A stretch of DNA of 64,000 nucleotides from CAWBAT01 sp046331665 (GCA_046331665.1 JAXLQK010000023.1:1-64000); one strand, 5' to 3'; positions 44,396 to 52,691 are shown, counted from the first letter of the stretch. Translations and numbers: made by a program. Notes: a model not told the origin generated them from the sequence alone.

Positions 44396-44504
44396 GTAGC
44401 CGCGATTGCCGATCTTATCCAGGCAATCGCGGGATTGCATTCGTAAATTATCGGCGAAAGGCCCGCGATTGAAGGTCCACAATCAACCTTCAATCACGGC
44501 TACC
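44396..44504. repeat. nested inverted repeats downstream of the branching-enzyme operon
   Basis: Outer arms GGTAGCCGCGATTG and CAATCACGGCTACC (one mismatch) enclose two smaller hairpins: CCGCGATTGCC with GGCAATCGCGG at 44400-44432, and CCGCGATTGAAGGT with ACCTTCAATCACGG at 44463-44499. No T run follows, so intrinsic termination is doubtful; it resembles a BIME-type mosaic. Confidence 0.8.
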
Positions 44505-44513
44505 AGCTCACTT

Positions 44514-44595
44514 CTGTAGCGGTGGTCTGTGACCGCCGAATCCCAAGTGGTTCGTCTGATCTCACTTCTTCGGCGCTCATAGAGCGCCGCTACAA
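44514..44595. repeat. REP-like palindromic unit, copy 1
   Basis: Arms TGTAGCGGTGGTCTGTGACC and GGCGCTCATAGAGCGCCGCT enclose a short spacer; each arm is itself a small palindrome. A second full copy is at 49711-49782 and a half copy at 44337-44357. Confidence 0.75.
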
Positions 44596-44707
44596 CAACG
44601 GATTTTTCGCCGCTAAAGAGCCGAACCAATTATTCTTAATCATCCTGACTGCCCTAAACGATATAAGGATATAAGAATTTGCCAACAGCCGGAAAAAGGG
44701 AGGACTC

Positions 44708-45235
44708 ATGGTCCCCGGAACTGAAGTGCCATCAGATCATCCTGTTCGGCAGACCTTTCAGGCTCTCACGGAGCGGGGTTCGCAACAGACGAAACTCGCG
44801 GACCGTGAACTTCACAATTACCTGTCAAACCTTCTGGTGGACTTTATTCATGTCGACCAACTTTACAGGATGCGAGACGAACACGGCCGCCGGCTGGAGT
44901 ACATCGTAGACATGCTTCGCAAAGTTGAAGAGCATGGTGAATTTGACAAGAACGAGATCTACAAGCAGGTTGGGGATTTTTCTCTCTTCATTCTCGGACT
45001 CTTTCCAGAAAGCCTCCACCGGGGCCGCAAATGCATTAGCTTGAACTACTATGCAGATCAGGGGCGGCGTTCCTATCTGATCCTTTCTGAAACGCAACGC
45101 GCAGAACAGGCTTGTGTGACTTTCCGAAAACTATCGGAACAATACGAAAGTTGTGTCCACACGCTGAATTGGGTGCGGAACTATATTTCCGACCCGTTCT
45201 ATCAATATATGCTGCGGGAATTCGACTGCCTGTAA
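44708..45235 (+). CDS. conserved-looking cytoplasmic protein, unknown function
   Basis: 175 residues. AGGGAGGA lies three to ten bases before the ATG at 44708, so expression is likely. The sequence is soluble and mostly helical (ELHNYLSNLLVDFIHVDQLY, RRLEYIVDMLRKVEEHGEFD, YKQVGDFSLFILGLFPESLH), with no signal or membrane segment. Part of the helical region, GDFSLFILGLFPE and LNYYADQGRRSYLIL, is distinctive and should find relatives easily. No catalytic motif is seen and I do not recognise the family. It stands alone between the repeat-rich stretch and the secreted glycosidase-like gene. Confidence 0.7.
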   Translation: MVPGTEVPSDHPVRQTFQALTERGSQQTKLADRELHNYLSNLLVDFIHVDQLYRMRDEHGRRLEYIVDMLRKVEEHGEFDKNEIYKQVGDFSLFILGLFPESLHRGRKCISLNYYADQGRRSYLILSETQRAEQACVTFRKLSEQYESCVHTLNWVRNYISDPFYQYMLREFDCL

Positions 45236-45499
45236 GAATCCGCTTTCCGAAACAATCTCCTGAATTCATCTCCCACGCCATCGGCCTGCGACGTTGAATC
45301 CGGTTTTCCTCATAAATCCTTGGGCCCTTCTGATATGATTTTCCCCTTCGCGAGAACCCCTCGCTTGATGAGGTCTTCGCTATAAGGAATCAAGGGGTGA
45401 CCTTTCGCGAGTCTCAGCTTAACCAATAGAAAATGGTTTGCCGCATCAGCAGACCCTGAAGCCACTCAACAGATCAATCCACCTGGAGCCCGTTTTCAA

Positions 45500-47674
45500 A
45501 TGCCAAGATTCTACTTCCCCTGCATCTCCTTCTTTTGTGAAAAGACGCGGCCCTCGGCTTCAAACTTTTTTCACTCGATGAAGCCATCTTGGAGGATCCT
45601 TCGCATCGCGTGTTCAGCCCTCCTTTTTTACTCAATGCTCCTGGGCGGCTCCATCAGCCTGGCGGGGCCACAACCCATGCTCGAAAACAGTTTTCTGCGC
45701 GCGTCCTTCAATGCAAATACAGGTCTACTCTCAGGACTTCTAAACAAACTCACCGGAGAACCTTTGGGTATGATGGAGGAAGGTTTCTCTTTCGATGCCG
45801 AGGAATTTCGGCTTGCATCGGACAACCTGAAGCTAAAATCCCTCCAAAAAGTGACCGCGGAAAGTATCGAGGTGGTATACGGCTCGGATCGTTTGGAAGT
45901 GAAATCAATCTATAGCCTGGGGAAAACTGATCACTTTCTGCAAAAGAAGCTAGTGGTCCGTTCCTCAACCCCCTTCGGCTGGAAAAGTGTCCTGGTGAGC
46001 CGGCTCCATTTTGCCAATGGCAGCCTCCGCCTCTTTCGATATCCTCACCAAAAAACGGTGACTTGGTTTGGTCGAACGCCCAAGGGTGGAATTTTTGCAG
46101 GTTTGGAAATGCCGTTCGATGACTCAGAGCTGTGGGGGACCACCTTGAGCCTTGGTTACGCTCCCAGCCTGAAAGTCAAGGCGAACGAATGGCTGGAGAC
46201 AGAGCCCCTTTCTTTCGGCATCTACAAGAAAAAAGCTTCGGATCGCGAAGTGTTTGGTCTGCCGCTGGATTCGGAGTCCGAAGCCATGGTCGCGATGACT
46301 CAACGTATATTAGGGCCGCCGCGCCACGGATTCGTTCCCATGGCCTGCGGCTACTGGTGCGAAATGGAACATTTCGAATACCGCGATGAAAAGGCTCTGC
46401 AGTCTGACTTGCGCGCGATGGAGGTGATTCGAGGACTTGGGATCGATTGGATCACCGACAACATCCCCTGGGGAGGAGAAATTGACGAAATGAATCGCCT
46501 TACACTTCAGGACGGATATCAGCCAGGGGCAATGGCCTCCCAAAAGTATCAATACGCGCAAAGCATCGGACTGAAGATGGCCTTTTGGCCAACCATGAAC
46601 AATTCGCATCCCTGGTGGGAGAAAAAAGGACGTCCTTTTTTGCCGGAAAAACCCGAGTGGACGATGTTCCCGGAAAGGCGCCGGCTGAAAGGGACTTTTC
46701 TTTCGGGGAAGTTCTTTTTCCAGAATATCCAGGGAAACTGCATCGCCAACCAGCCCTTTCGGGACTGGATCAATCGATTAGACCTGGACGGGATGAAGAC
46801 TGGTTATTTCCCTGCCTGGGTGATGGATGGAGATTTTTTCGGAGGTGGGGGAGTAATCACCCGCGTTGATTGTCCCAGCAAAGAACACGATCATCTCCGT
46901 GGCGATGCCACCTACGCCTGTGATCGCGCGCTGCGCGAGTTGATCGCCAATGTCAGGAAATCCAAGCCGGACACCTATATTACCGTCTGCCGCCCTCCCA
47001 TGGACCAGGGCGTTTTCTCCCAGCGCAATGTGGATGCCGTATTCACCATCGACGAATTGGGCGAACCTGAGAGCCTCCCGGGCCTGAGCGGTCAATCCAT
47101 CAACATGATGCTGGGGGACAAGATTCGGCGCTGGTCGCGGATCAGAGTTCACCATCATTTCTTCCCGCACACCATCGATTGGCCGCAGGTGTTTGTAGGT
47201 CCACCGTTGATGGGTCCACCGCACGGCCGTCCCTGGACCAGTCAGGATATCGATTATATCCTGCTGAGCGCCCTCTCCAGTTCCCCAAACCAGCTCTACT
47301 ACATTCCGGCCAAGAGCGGCTTGCCGGAAGCCGATAAGAGGGAAATCCAGAAATGGCTGGAGTGGGGCCGAGCTCACGAGGCCTACCTCATGGTCCGGAA
47401 GGATTTGCCCGACTGGCCTGAGGCTGGAAAAGTCGACGGGTCCGCTCATCTGCTGCAAGATCAGGGCTATCTGTTTCTGTTCAACCCGAATTCCGACCCT
47501 AAGAGTGTCAGCTTCAGGCTCGACGAGTCGATCGGCCTCACCCGGGGATCGCGCTTCACCCTCATTGCCGAATATCCTGCCGCTCCATCGATGCCTGGAT
47601 TGCAACGAGGGAAACTCGTCCATTGGACCGTGCCCGCAAGGAGCGCGATGATTTTGAATCTGAAACCAGAATGA
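45500..47674 (+). CDS. secreted glycoside-hydrolase-like protein (distant melibiase/GH36-like barrel)
   Basis: 724 residues; the signal peptide probably begins at the second in-frame Met at 45578 (MKPSWRILRIACSALLFYSM). I keep the ATG at 45500 because a weak GGAG lies before it, but the shorter form fits a signal better. Residues 60-290 look like an N-terminal beta-sandwich, 300-590 like a TIM barrel (FVPMACGYWCEMEHFEYRDE, GLGIDWITDNIPWGGEID, RLDLDGMKTGYFPAWVMDGD), and the end is a beta domain (YLFLFNPNSDPKSVSFRL). Acidic residues in DNIPWGGE and DLDGMKTGYF are candidate catalytic groups, unproven. The order resembles alpha-galactosidase-type hydrolases of clan GH-D. The substrate is unknown and it has no carbohydrate operon partners. 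Confidence 0.55.
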   Translation: MPRFYFPCISFFCEKTRPSASNFFHSMKPSWRILRIACSALLFYSMLLGGSISLAGPQPMLENSFLRASFNANTGLLSGLLNKLTGEPLGMMEEGFSFDAEEFRLASDNLKLKSLQKVTAESIEVVYGSDRLEVKSIYSLGKTDHFLQKKLVVRSSTPFGWKSVLVSRLHFANGSLRLFRYPHQKTVTWFGRTPKGGIFAGLEMPFDDSELWGTTLSLGYAPSLKVKANEWLETEPLSFGIYKKKASDREVFGLPLDSESEAMVAMTQRILGPPRHGFVPMACGYWCEMEHFEYRDEKALQSDLRAMEVIRGLGIDWITDNIPWGGEIDEMNRLTLQDGYQPGAMASQKYQYAQSIGLKMAFWPTMNNSHPWWEKKGRPFLPEKPEWTMFPERRRLKGTFLSGKFFFQNIQGNCIANQPFRDWINRLDLDGMKTGYFPAWVMDGDFFGGGGVITRVDCPSKEHDHLRGDATYACDRALRELIANVRKSKPDTYITVCRPPMDQGVFSQRNVDAVFTIDELGEPESLPGLSGQSINMMLGDKIRRWSRIRVHHHFFPHTIDWPQVFVGPPLMGPPHGRPWTSQDIDYILLSALSSSPNQLYYIPAKSGLPEADKREIQKWLEWGRAHEAYLMVRKDLPDWPEAGKVDGSAHLLQDQGYLFLFNPNSDPKSVSFRLDESIGLTRGSRFTLIAEYPAAPSMPGLQRGKLVHWTVPARSAMILNLKPE

Positions 47675-47734
47675 TGGGAAGAACCCCCGGTCCGGCGACC
47701 GCTGTGCCGATGATTGCCTGTCGTGACAAGAGTT

Positions 47735-47893
47735 TGCCCTTCAGATTGCCGTTGTTGATCAGATTGAAAAATGAAAAGATCTGATTCTGGTCCCTGCTGG
47801 TCCCCGATTCGCTACCCTTGGTGACACTCTGGCCTGTCCGATTCCCGAAATCATCATAGGTAAAGCTTAACCCCCCAGGCCGTGCTGGCGGTT
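47735..47893 (-). pseudogene. decayed RHS-core fragment in inverse orientation
   Basis: On the minus strand, DNA matching 31104-31180 of the RHS gene (ACCGCCAGCACGGC, then TTTCGGGAATCGGAC and CAGAGTGTCACCAAGG) is followed by AATCAGATCTTTTCATTTTT and AACAACGGCAATCTGAAGG. A deletion in the YDDFGN region shifts the frame. It shares with the orphan fragment at 34.1 kb a replacement (QIFSFF in frame) not found in the full RHS gene, so both derive from a different RHS copy. Confidence 0.75.
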
Positions 47894-48187
47894 GACATCA
47901 CTAGAATGAATCATTGTGAGCTCCGGCAATCGGCTGTAAAGCTACAGGCCGCTCCCACGGAGCTCTTCAAATGGGCGGATTTCGTTTTCTATAAACAGAG
48001 GGCTCCTACGGAGCCTACAACCTTGGGAGCGCTCAATCAAAAGATGGGCGATTCGGCGACTAAGCCGCAGAGCGGCGCCCTGTTTATAGAAAGCGAGGCC
48101 CACCTTCGAAAAAGCTCCGTCAGGTGCGACCTGTGAATCCCCGCTCGGCTGTAACCCCCCGGGAATGATTTGAAAATGATTGTTGTC

Positions 48188-48284
48188 CGACCCCTTCAGG
48201 GTCGCGTCTGAATGGCGTGGAATTGCCCCCGGGTAGCGCTGCCGCGCAACCCGGGGCTACTGACATTGGTCCCCGATGGGGACC
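48188..48284. repeat. three stacked GC-rich palindromes
   Basis: CGACCCCTTCAGGGTCG (48188-48204), CCCCGGGT and ACCCGGGG around a 14-base loop (48227-48256), and GGTCCCCGATGGGGACC (48268-48284). Similar three-hairpin modules occur dispersed in genomes of several large-genome phyla, as I recall; their function is unknown. They are too short and unrelated in sequence to be a CRISPR array. Confidence 0.8.
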
Positions 48285-48339
48285 CCTTCCGGGAAGTGAG
48301 GGTCAGCCCTTAAAAAGTAAATTGAGTCGTGAGGCGATC

Positions 48340-48564
48340 TTACAAACTTGACCTTCCAAGAGGGCATTGTGCCGCAGCGCTTCGTGCAACCTCCGCAATT
48401 GAATGCACACTGTCGCACCCGTCTTCAACCCCATCACTCGAGCGACCTCCCGTTGCGTCAGCCTTGCCTACTCCTGTGAGCCCCGTATCGGGGCTCAGGT
48501 GCACAAACAGGTAATTGCGAGGCCCTGCGTTACACAGAAATGATTCAAGTCTGATGATCTTCAT
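48340..48564 (-). pseudogene. truncated mandelate racemase/enolase-superfamily N-terminus
   Basis: The first 34 residues, MKIIRLESFLCNAGPRNYLF then VHLSPDTGLTGVGKA, are the capping-domain start of acid-sugar dehydratases such as galactonate or rhamnonate dehydratase. After that the family pattern is lost within a few codons and the frame ends at 74 codons, against about 380 for a whole enzyme; no barrel sequence follows downstream. It starts 5 bases after the stop of the RhaT-like transporter gene, so it was probably the second gene of a sugar-acid operon. Confidence 0.75.
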
Positions 48565-48569
48565 TCTCG

Positions 48570-49601
48570 CTAGACTCTATTGCCGATACTCAGAATTACA
48601 ATCGCGATCACAAGAACTGCCAGAGCAGTATTGTTCAAGCGTACAAAACCCCTTTCCGCGTGACGCCATTCACCTGTGAGAGCGCCAAGCACGGAGGAAA
48701 CGATAACTATAGTTGCTTGAAAAATCGGCCATCCGATGGCTGGTCCCGCTTCCCCCAGCAGAATTGAACCGCGGCCGTACAGAAGAACACCCCCTGTCCA
48801 CAGGATCCCCATGAGGGATGCCAGCAGCCAGTTAATCTTCGCGCCGGGCGACCAGAATAATTTCCAACTGCTGTTCCGGTGTAACCTCCAGGCTGCATAC
48901 CCGGCATTGCTGATCAAGCCGCCCAGCAGACTGATTGCCCAGACGGCGTGGGATGCATTGATGCGCGCGGCGCCGTGTCCACTGGCCTGGTCCAAAATTT
49001 GAGTTCCGAAAGCAAAACTGAAATTCAGCGCGGGTCCCATGAAACCCGACAACACACACAGGAATAGTCCCAAACCAACTGAAGACGATGTGTCACCAGA
49101 TCGTTTTTGACTTTTCTTACTCTCCGCTTTCTCACGCCCCTTTCCGGCAATAGCCAGCAGTCCCACCGCGAAAAGGGTCAAAACGAGGCCGGCAACAACC
49201 AGCGCCCCCGAAAGTGTGTACAGCCGACCTGGAGTCAAGAAGACCAAGGGGATGAGCGAGCCCAGCGCAGCGCCCAATCCGACGACGATAGCAAAACTTA
49301 GCGCCATCCCGACCATTGGAATGGAAACTCCAAAGAGCACACTGCCGATGCCCCAGGTGAAGCCGAATAGTGCGGTGGTGAAGAGGGTACGGGCGGGAAC
49401 GGCCCCATAAACAGCCAACAAATCGGGAACGGAAAGCGCCGCAACAATCCACGGGGTGACAAGCAGCGCGATGAGAGAGTAAACACCCCAGATATTTTCC
49501 CACGCCCAGATCTGGATACGTTTCATGGGCAGCGAAAAACTCCCGCTCATCATTCCGCCGACTAAAACAAGAATTAAGGCAATGGAATCCGCGATCGACA
49601 C
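48570..49601 (-). CDS. RhaT-like L-rhamnose/proton symporter family transporter
   Basis: 343 residues with about ten membrane segments, starting LILVLVGGMMSGSFSLPMKR, then IQIWAWENIWGVYSLIALLV and LFGFTWGIGSVLFGVSIPMV. This matches the RhaT family of the drug/metabolite transporter superfamily (about 344 residues). A charged cytoplasmic loop (GKGREKAESKKSQKRSG) divides two halves. It probably imports L-rhamnose or a related sugar. The truncated dehydratase immediately downstream suggests the pathway partner has been lost. The specificity is inferred from family only. Confidence 0.85.
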   Translation of the reverse strand: MSIADSIALILVLVGGMMSGSFSLPMKRIQIWAWENIWGVYSLIALLVTPWIVAALSVPDLLAVYGAVPARTLFTTALFGFTWGIGSVLFGVSIPMVGMALSFAIVVGLGAALGSLIPLVFLTPGRLYTLSGALVVAGLVLTLFAVGLLAIAGKGREKAESKKSQKRSGDTSSSVGLGLFLCVLSGFMGPALNFSFAFGTQILDQASGHGAARINASHAVWAISLLGGLISNAGYAAWRLHRNSSWKLFWSPGAKINWLLASLMGILWTGGVLLYGRGSILLGEAGPAIGWPIFQATIVIVSSVLGALTGEWRHAERGFVRLNNTALAVLVIAIVILSIGNRV

Positions 49602-50157
49602 TTTAGTTCACCAGCAATTGACGGACTGCACTGGCAATGGAAGAGACCCCCAATCCGTAATTCTCCACCTAACAGGTTGCTGAAATACTCGGTCGACCAA
49701 AGAGCGGGAGCTGTAGCGGCGGTCTATGACCGTCGAAATTCAATCACTTGCAGAACGACGGCGCTCATAAAGCGCCGCTACAGGGAGTTTTTCAGCAACC
49801 TGCTAATAGTCCACGGAACCGCACTCGACAAAACAACCTGTTATCCCAAGTCTTCTGACTTTCGGGCGTCTAAGCAAAGCTAATTCTGTTTTGTTTTCTG
49901 AGTTTGTTCCATATCTTTTTGGCTGGACGGCGGGGGCGTTGCAAAGCCCATTCGAGAATGATGGGATGAGCCTCGGCCCACATTCCCTGTGGTGAAGCAC
50001 TGCGAGCTCGTTTTTCCTGTTAGCACCCCGCTAACATTGTGAGCTTTCTCCAATAATCCGTTGCAAATCTCACTCGTTCATAGCAATATTTACGATTGCT
50101 TTACCTGGTTTGTATGGACACTCTGTCTTCATAATCACACTCTTGGAGAAAAAACCT
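49602..50157. other. 556-base gene-free stretch with one REP-like unit
   Basis: It lies between the divergent transporter and the inositol-phosphate synthase gene. 49711-49782 is a REP-like unit; also AACAGGTTGCTGAAATACTC (49671 onward) and TTTTTCAGCAACCTG flank that unit as further inverted arms. Nothing else is recognised. Confidence 0.55.
49711..49782. repeat. REP-like palindromic unit, copy 2
   Basis: Arms TGTAGCGGCGGTCTATGACC and GGCGCTCATAAAGCGCCGCT match the unit at 44514-44595. Longer flanking arms (CAGGTTGCTGAAA and its inverse) extend the stem to about 49672-49803. Confidence 0.78.
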
Positions 50158-51474
50158 GTGATCAAGAAAGGTACAAAGATAGCACCTGCGAAGGGGAAGT
50201 TGGGGGTTCTCATCCCGGGAATGGGAGCCGTGGCCACAACATTTATTGCCGGAGTCGAGGCCATCCGGAAACATGGCGCCAAGCCATTTGGATCGCTGAC
50301 CCAGATGGGGACCATCCGGCTCGGAAAAAGAACTGAAAAGCGCACGCCACTCATCAAGGATTTTGTCCCTCTCGCTCCCCTCGATAATTTAGTCTTTGGC
50401 GGATGGGATATCCACGGAGAAAACTGCTATGAGACCGCGGTCCGGTCCAACGTACTGGAGAAGTCCCTGCTTCAAACACTGAAGCCTGATCTGGGACGTC
50501 TCAAACCTTGGGATGCCGTGTTTAGCAAGCAATATGTGAAACGGCTTCATGGAACTCATGTCAAGAAGGGGAAAACCAAATACGACCTGGCGGAGCAGGT
50601 CATGGCCGATATTCGGGCCTTTCAGAAAGCCAACGATCTCGATCGCATGGTCATGATCTGGTGCGGCAGCACCGAGGTTTTCTTCAAGACTGGCGACGTC
50701 CACTCCACTGTGGAGAAGTTCGAGAAGGGCTTGAAAAAAAATGACCCCAATATCTCGCCCAGTATGATCTACGCCTATGCGGCTCTTAAGATGGGAATGC
50801 CCTTCGCGAATGGCGCCCCGAATTTAACGGTCGATATTCCCGCCATGGTCGAGCTGGCTCAACGAAGTCAGGTGGGGATTTGCGGCAAAGATTTCAAAAC
50901 CGGCCAGACGTTGATGAAAACCATCATTGCTCCCGGCTTGAAGTCACGCATGATTGGGCTGAAAGGCTGGTTCTCGACGAATATCCTGGGCAATCGCGAT
51001 GGCGAAGTTCTGGATGAGCCCATGTCGTTTAAAACCAAAGAAGAATCCAAGCTGTCCGTCCTTGACCATATCCTACAGCCCGAGCTCTACCCTGAGCTTT
51101 ACAAGGGATTTCACCATCAGGTTCGCATCAATTACTACCCGCCCAGCGGCGACAATAAAGAAGGTTGGGATAACATCGACATCTTTGGCTGGCTCGGTTA
51201 CCCCATGCAAATCAAGGTGAATTTCCTCTGCCGCGACAGCATTCTGGCCGCCCCCTTGTGCCTGGACCTGGTGCTTCTCCTCGATCTGGCCCAGCGGGCC
51301 GGGATGCACGGCATTCAAGAGTGGCTGTCCTTTTACTTCAAAAGTCCCCAATGCGCGCCGGAACTTTACCCGGAGCATGATCTCTTTATTCAATTGATGA
51401 AGCTGAAGAATACGCTCCGTTATTTGCGCGGCGAAGACCTCATCACTCACTTGGGGTTGGAATACTACGATTGA
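50158..51474 (+). CDS. myo-inositol-1-phosphate synthase
   Basis: Converts glucose-6-phosphate to inositol-3-phosphate with NAD+, the first step to inositol lipids or solutes. I start at the GTG at 50158, with GGAG ten bases upstream; a TTG at 50110 lengthens the frame but has no such site. 438 residues: N-terminal Rossmann motif LGVLIPGMGAVATTFIAGVE, FGGWDIHGENCYETAVRSNV, VMIWCGSTEVFF, GAPNLTVDIPAMVELAQR and the catalytic stretch VGICGKDFKTGQTLMKTIIA, with K residues in the family positions; the C-terminal substrate domain contains NILGNRDGEVLDEP. It lies alone, with the four-helix-bundle gene downstream. Confidence 0.93.
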   Translation: MIKKGTKIAPAKGKLGVLIPGMGAVATTFIAGVEAIRKHGAKPFGSLTQMGTIRLGKRTEKRTPLIKDFVPLAPLDNLVFGGWDIHGENCYETAVRSNVLEKSLLQTLKPDLGRLKPWDAVFSKQYVKRLHGTHVKKGKTKYDLAEQVMADIRAFQKANDLDRMVMIWCGSTEVFFKTGDVHSTVEKFEKGLKKNDPNISPSMIYAYAALKMGMPFANGAPNLTVDIPAMVELAQRSQVGICGKDFKTGQTLMKTIIAPGLKSRMIGLKGWFSTNILGNRDGEVLDEPMSFKTKEESKLSVLDHILQPELYPELYKGFHHQVRINYYPPSGDNKEGWDNIDIFGWLGYPMQIKVNFLCRDSILAAPLCLDLVLLLDLAQRAGMHGIQEWLSFYFKSPQCAPELYPEHDLFIQLMKLKNTLRYLRGEDLITHLGLEYYD

Positions 51475-51493
51475 TATAGAAATCTCTATTTAC

Positions 51494-51963
51494 CATTTGT
51501 CATTGGTCATTTGACATTTTGATTGAGGTTTAGTGGAAGCGATTTCATTGGGTCAATGAGTCAAGGTAGAGAGAAGGCGGACGAACTGGAAGCCCGGTTG
51601 GTTGATTTTGCCGTCAGAATCATAAAGCTTTCCAACTGCCTTCCTAAAACGCCTGCCGGAAGGCACGTGGCCAATCAGTTATTGCGATCAGGAACCTCTC
51701 CCGCTTCCAACTATAGCGAGGCAAGGGCAGCAGAAAGCAGCGCAGATTTCTTGCATAAGCTAGGAATCGTGGCTAAAGAACTAAACGAAACTGGTGTTTG
51801 GCTGAAAATTATCAGCAAAAGTGGACTGGTTCGTTCTCTCTTGATGACCAGCATCCTTGAAGAGACAATCCAATTGTCAAAAATTGTGACCTCTTCAGTA
51901 ATGACCGCCAAAAAAAGGATGAAGCAACACTCAATCTAAATGCCAAATGACCAATGGGCAATG
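51494..51963. mobile_element. inverted-repeat-bounded unit carrying a four-helix-bundle gene
   Basis: 25-base arms at 51494-51518 and 51939-51963 are imperfect inverted repeats (CATTGGTCATTTG is common to both) and enclose almost exactly the four-helix-bundle gene; the stop codon abuts the right arm. This is the arrangement of intervening sequences found in 23S rRNA genes, here between ino1 and sdhC, so it may be a mobile version. The mechanism is not known. Confidence 0.6.
51556..51939 (+). CDS. four helix bundle protein (23S rRNA intervening-sequence type)
   Basis: 127 residues from the ATG at 51556; an upstream TTG frame start at 51523 is less likely. The family pattern is clear: LVDFAVRIIKLSNCLPKTPA, NQLLRSGTSPASNYSEARAA and ADFLHKLGIVAKELNETGVW. 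Structures of this family show a helical bundle, often pentameric; its function is unknown, and it is best known from intervening sequences in 23S rRNA and from free chromosomal copies. Here no rRNA is nearby; short inverted repeats flank it. It separates ino1 from sdhC on the same strand. Confidence 0.88.
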   Translation: MSQGREKADELEARLVDFAVRIIKLSNCLPKTPAGRHVANQLLRSGTSPASNYSEARAAESSADFLHKLGIVAKELNETGVWLKIISKSGLVRSLLMTSILEETIQLSKIVTSSVMTAKKRMKQHSI

Positions 51964-52016
51964 AACGATGACATATTGCCTTCATTGAGCCAATACCAGG
52001 GCACAAGAAGATTTTC

Positions 52017-52691
52017 ATGAGCATGGGTCTAATCATTTCTTCTTCCATCGGCAAAAAGTATCTCATGGCCATTTCGGGCGTGTTGTTGTTTCTCTTTGTC
52101 ATTGTCCACATGCTCGGGAATCTCCAGATCTTTCTCGGTCCGGAACCCCTAAATGCCTACGGCGCATTTCTCAAGTCGAAGCCGGGCTTGCTTTGGACTT
52201 TTCGCCTCGGTCTGCTAGTTCTGGCCATCATTCATATCACGACGGCCATCCAGGTTTCGTTGGAGAGCCGCCGGGCCCGGGATGTCCGCTACGCCACTCG
52301 TAAACCGCCGTATACCAATCTGGCCTCAAGAACGCTTCTTCTCAGCGGCTTGATTCTGCTTGCCTTCTTGATCTACCACTTGATGCAGTTTACGCTTGGG
52401 CTGACCAATCCCGAGTATCTCCGGTTGGAAGATGCCAAAGGAAGACACGACGTTTACCGGATGGCCATCGCCGGTTTCTCCCAACCTTCAATCAGCCTCT
52501 TTTATATTGTTTCCATGGGATTACTTTGCCTCCATTTGAGTCATGGCGTCAGTAGCTCATTCCAATCGTTGGGCCTCAAGAACAAGAGAACGACGATGGC
52601 CATCGATCGTGCCTCACAGATTACGGCGTTAATCATTTTCCTGGGAAACTCATCGATGCCGCTTGCCGTGTGGCTTGGGTGGATCAGGTAA
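52017..52691 (+). CDS. sdhC: succinate dehydrogenase cytochrome b subunit (type B)
   Basis: Membrane anchor of complex II with five hydrophobic segments and likely two heme b groups. 224 residues; ISSSIGKKYLMAISGVLLFL and FVIVHMLGNLQIFLGPEPLN carry the first heme-type His, then LLVLAIIHITTAI, FLIYHLMQFTLG and GLLCLHLSHGVSSSFQSLG supply further His. This matches the single-subunit b558 type seen in Bacillus, Bacteroidetes and Acidobacteria-like groups. It is the first gene of sdhCAB; the sdhA start follows about 37 bases after its stop. Confidence 0.92.
   Translation: MSMGLIISSSIGKKYLMAISGVLLFLFVIVHMLGNLQIFLGPEPLNAYGAFLKSKPGLLWTFRLGLLVLAIIHITTAIQVSLESRRARDVRYATRKPPYTNLASRTLLLSGLILLAFLIYHLMQFTLGLTNPEYLRLEDAKGRHDVYRMAIAGFSQPSISLFYIVSMGLLCLHLSHGVSSSFQSLGLKNKRTTMAIDRASQITALIIFLGNSSMPLAVWLGWIR

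Larger units (their letters stand above)
44325..44707. other. gene-free stretch with stacked palindromic repeats
   Basis: Contains one partial REP-like unit (44337-44357), a nested hairpin block (44396-44504) and one full REP-like unit (44514-44595). No coding region is supported before the ATG at 44708. Confidence 0.65.
47675..48339. other. gene-free stretch holding an RHS remnant and palindromic repeats
   Basis: No complete gene. It contains the RHS-core remnant (47735-47893), an inverted repeat pair (CTATAAACAG near 47990 and CTGTTTATAG near 48080) and three stacked palindromes (48188-48284). Confidence 0.6.

Noticed and set aside
46778..47623. 281-codon minus-strand frame across the secreted glycosidase-like gene
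   Set aside because: The plus-strand protein has a signal peptide and a coherent domain order; the opposite frame shows nothing recognisable.
48188..48284. Stacked palindromes as a possible CRISPR array
   Set aside because: The three hairpins differ in sequence and there are no equal spacers or cas genes.
48329..48514. Plus-strand 61-codon frame behind the RhaT-like gene
   Set aside because: The minus strand here carries the start of an enolase-superfamily protein, which explains the open frame.
51494..51963. A 23S rRNA gene with an intervening sequence
   Set aside because: The four-helix-bundle gene is often found there, but no rRNA sequence flanks it; protein genes lie on both sides.
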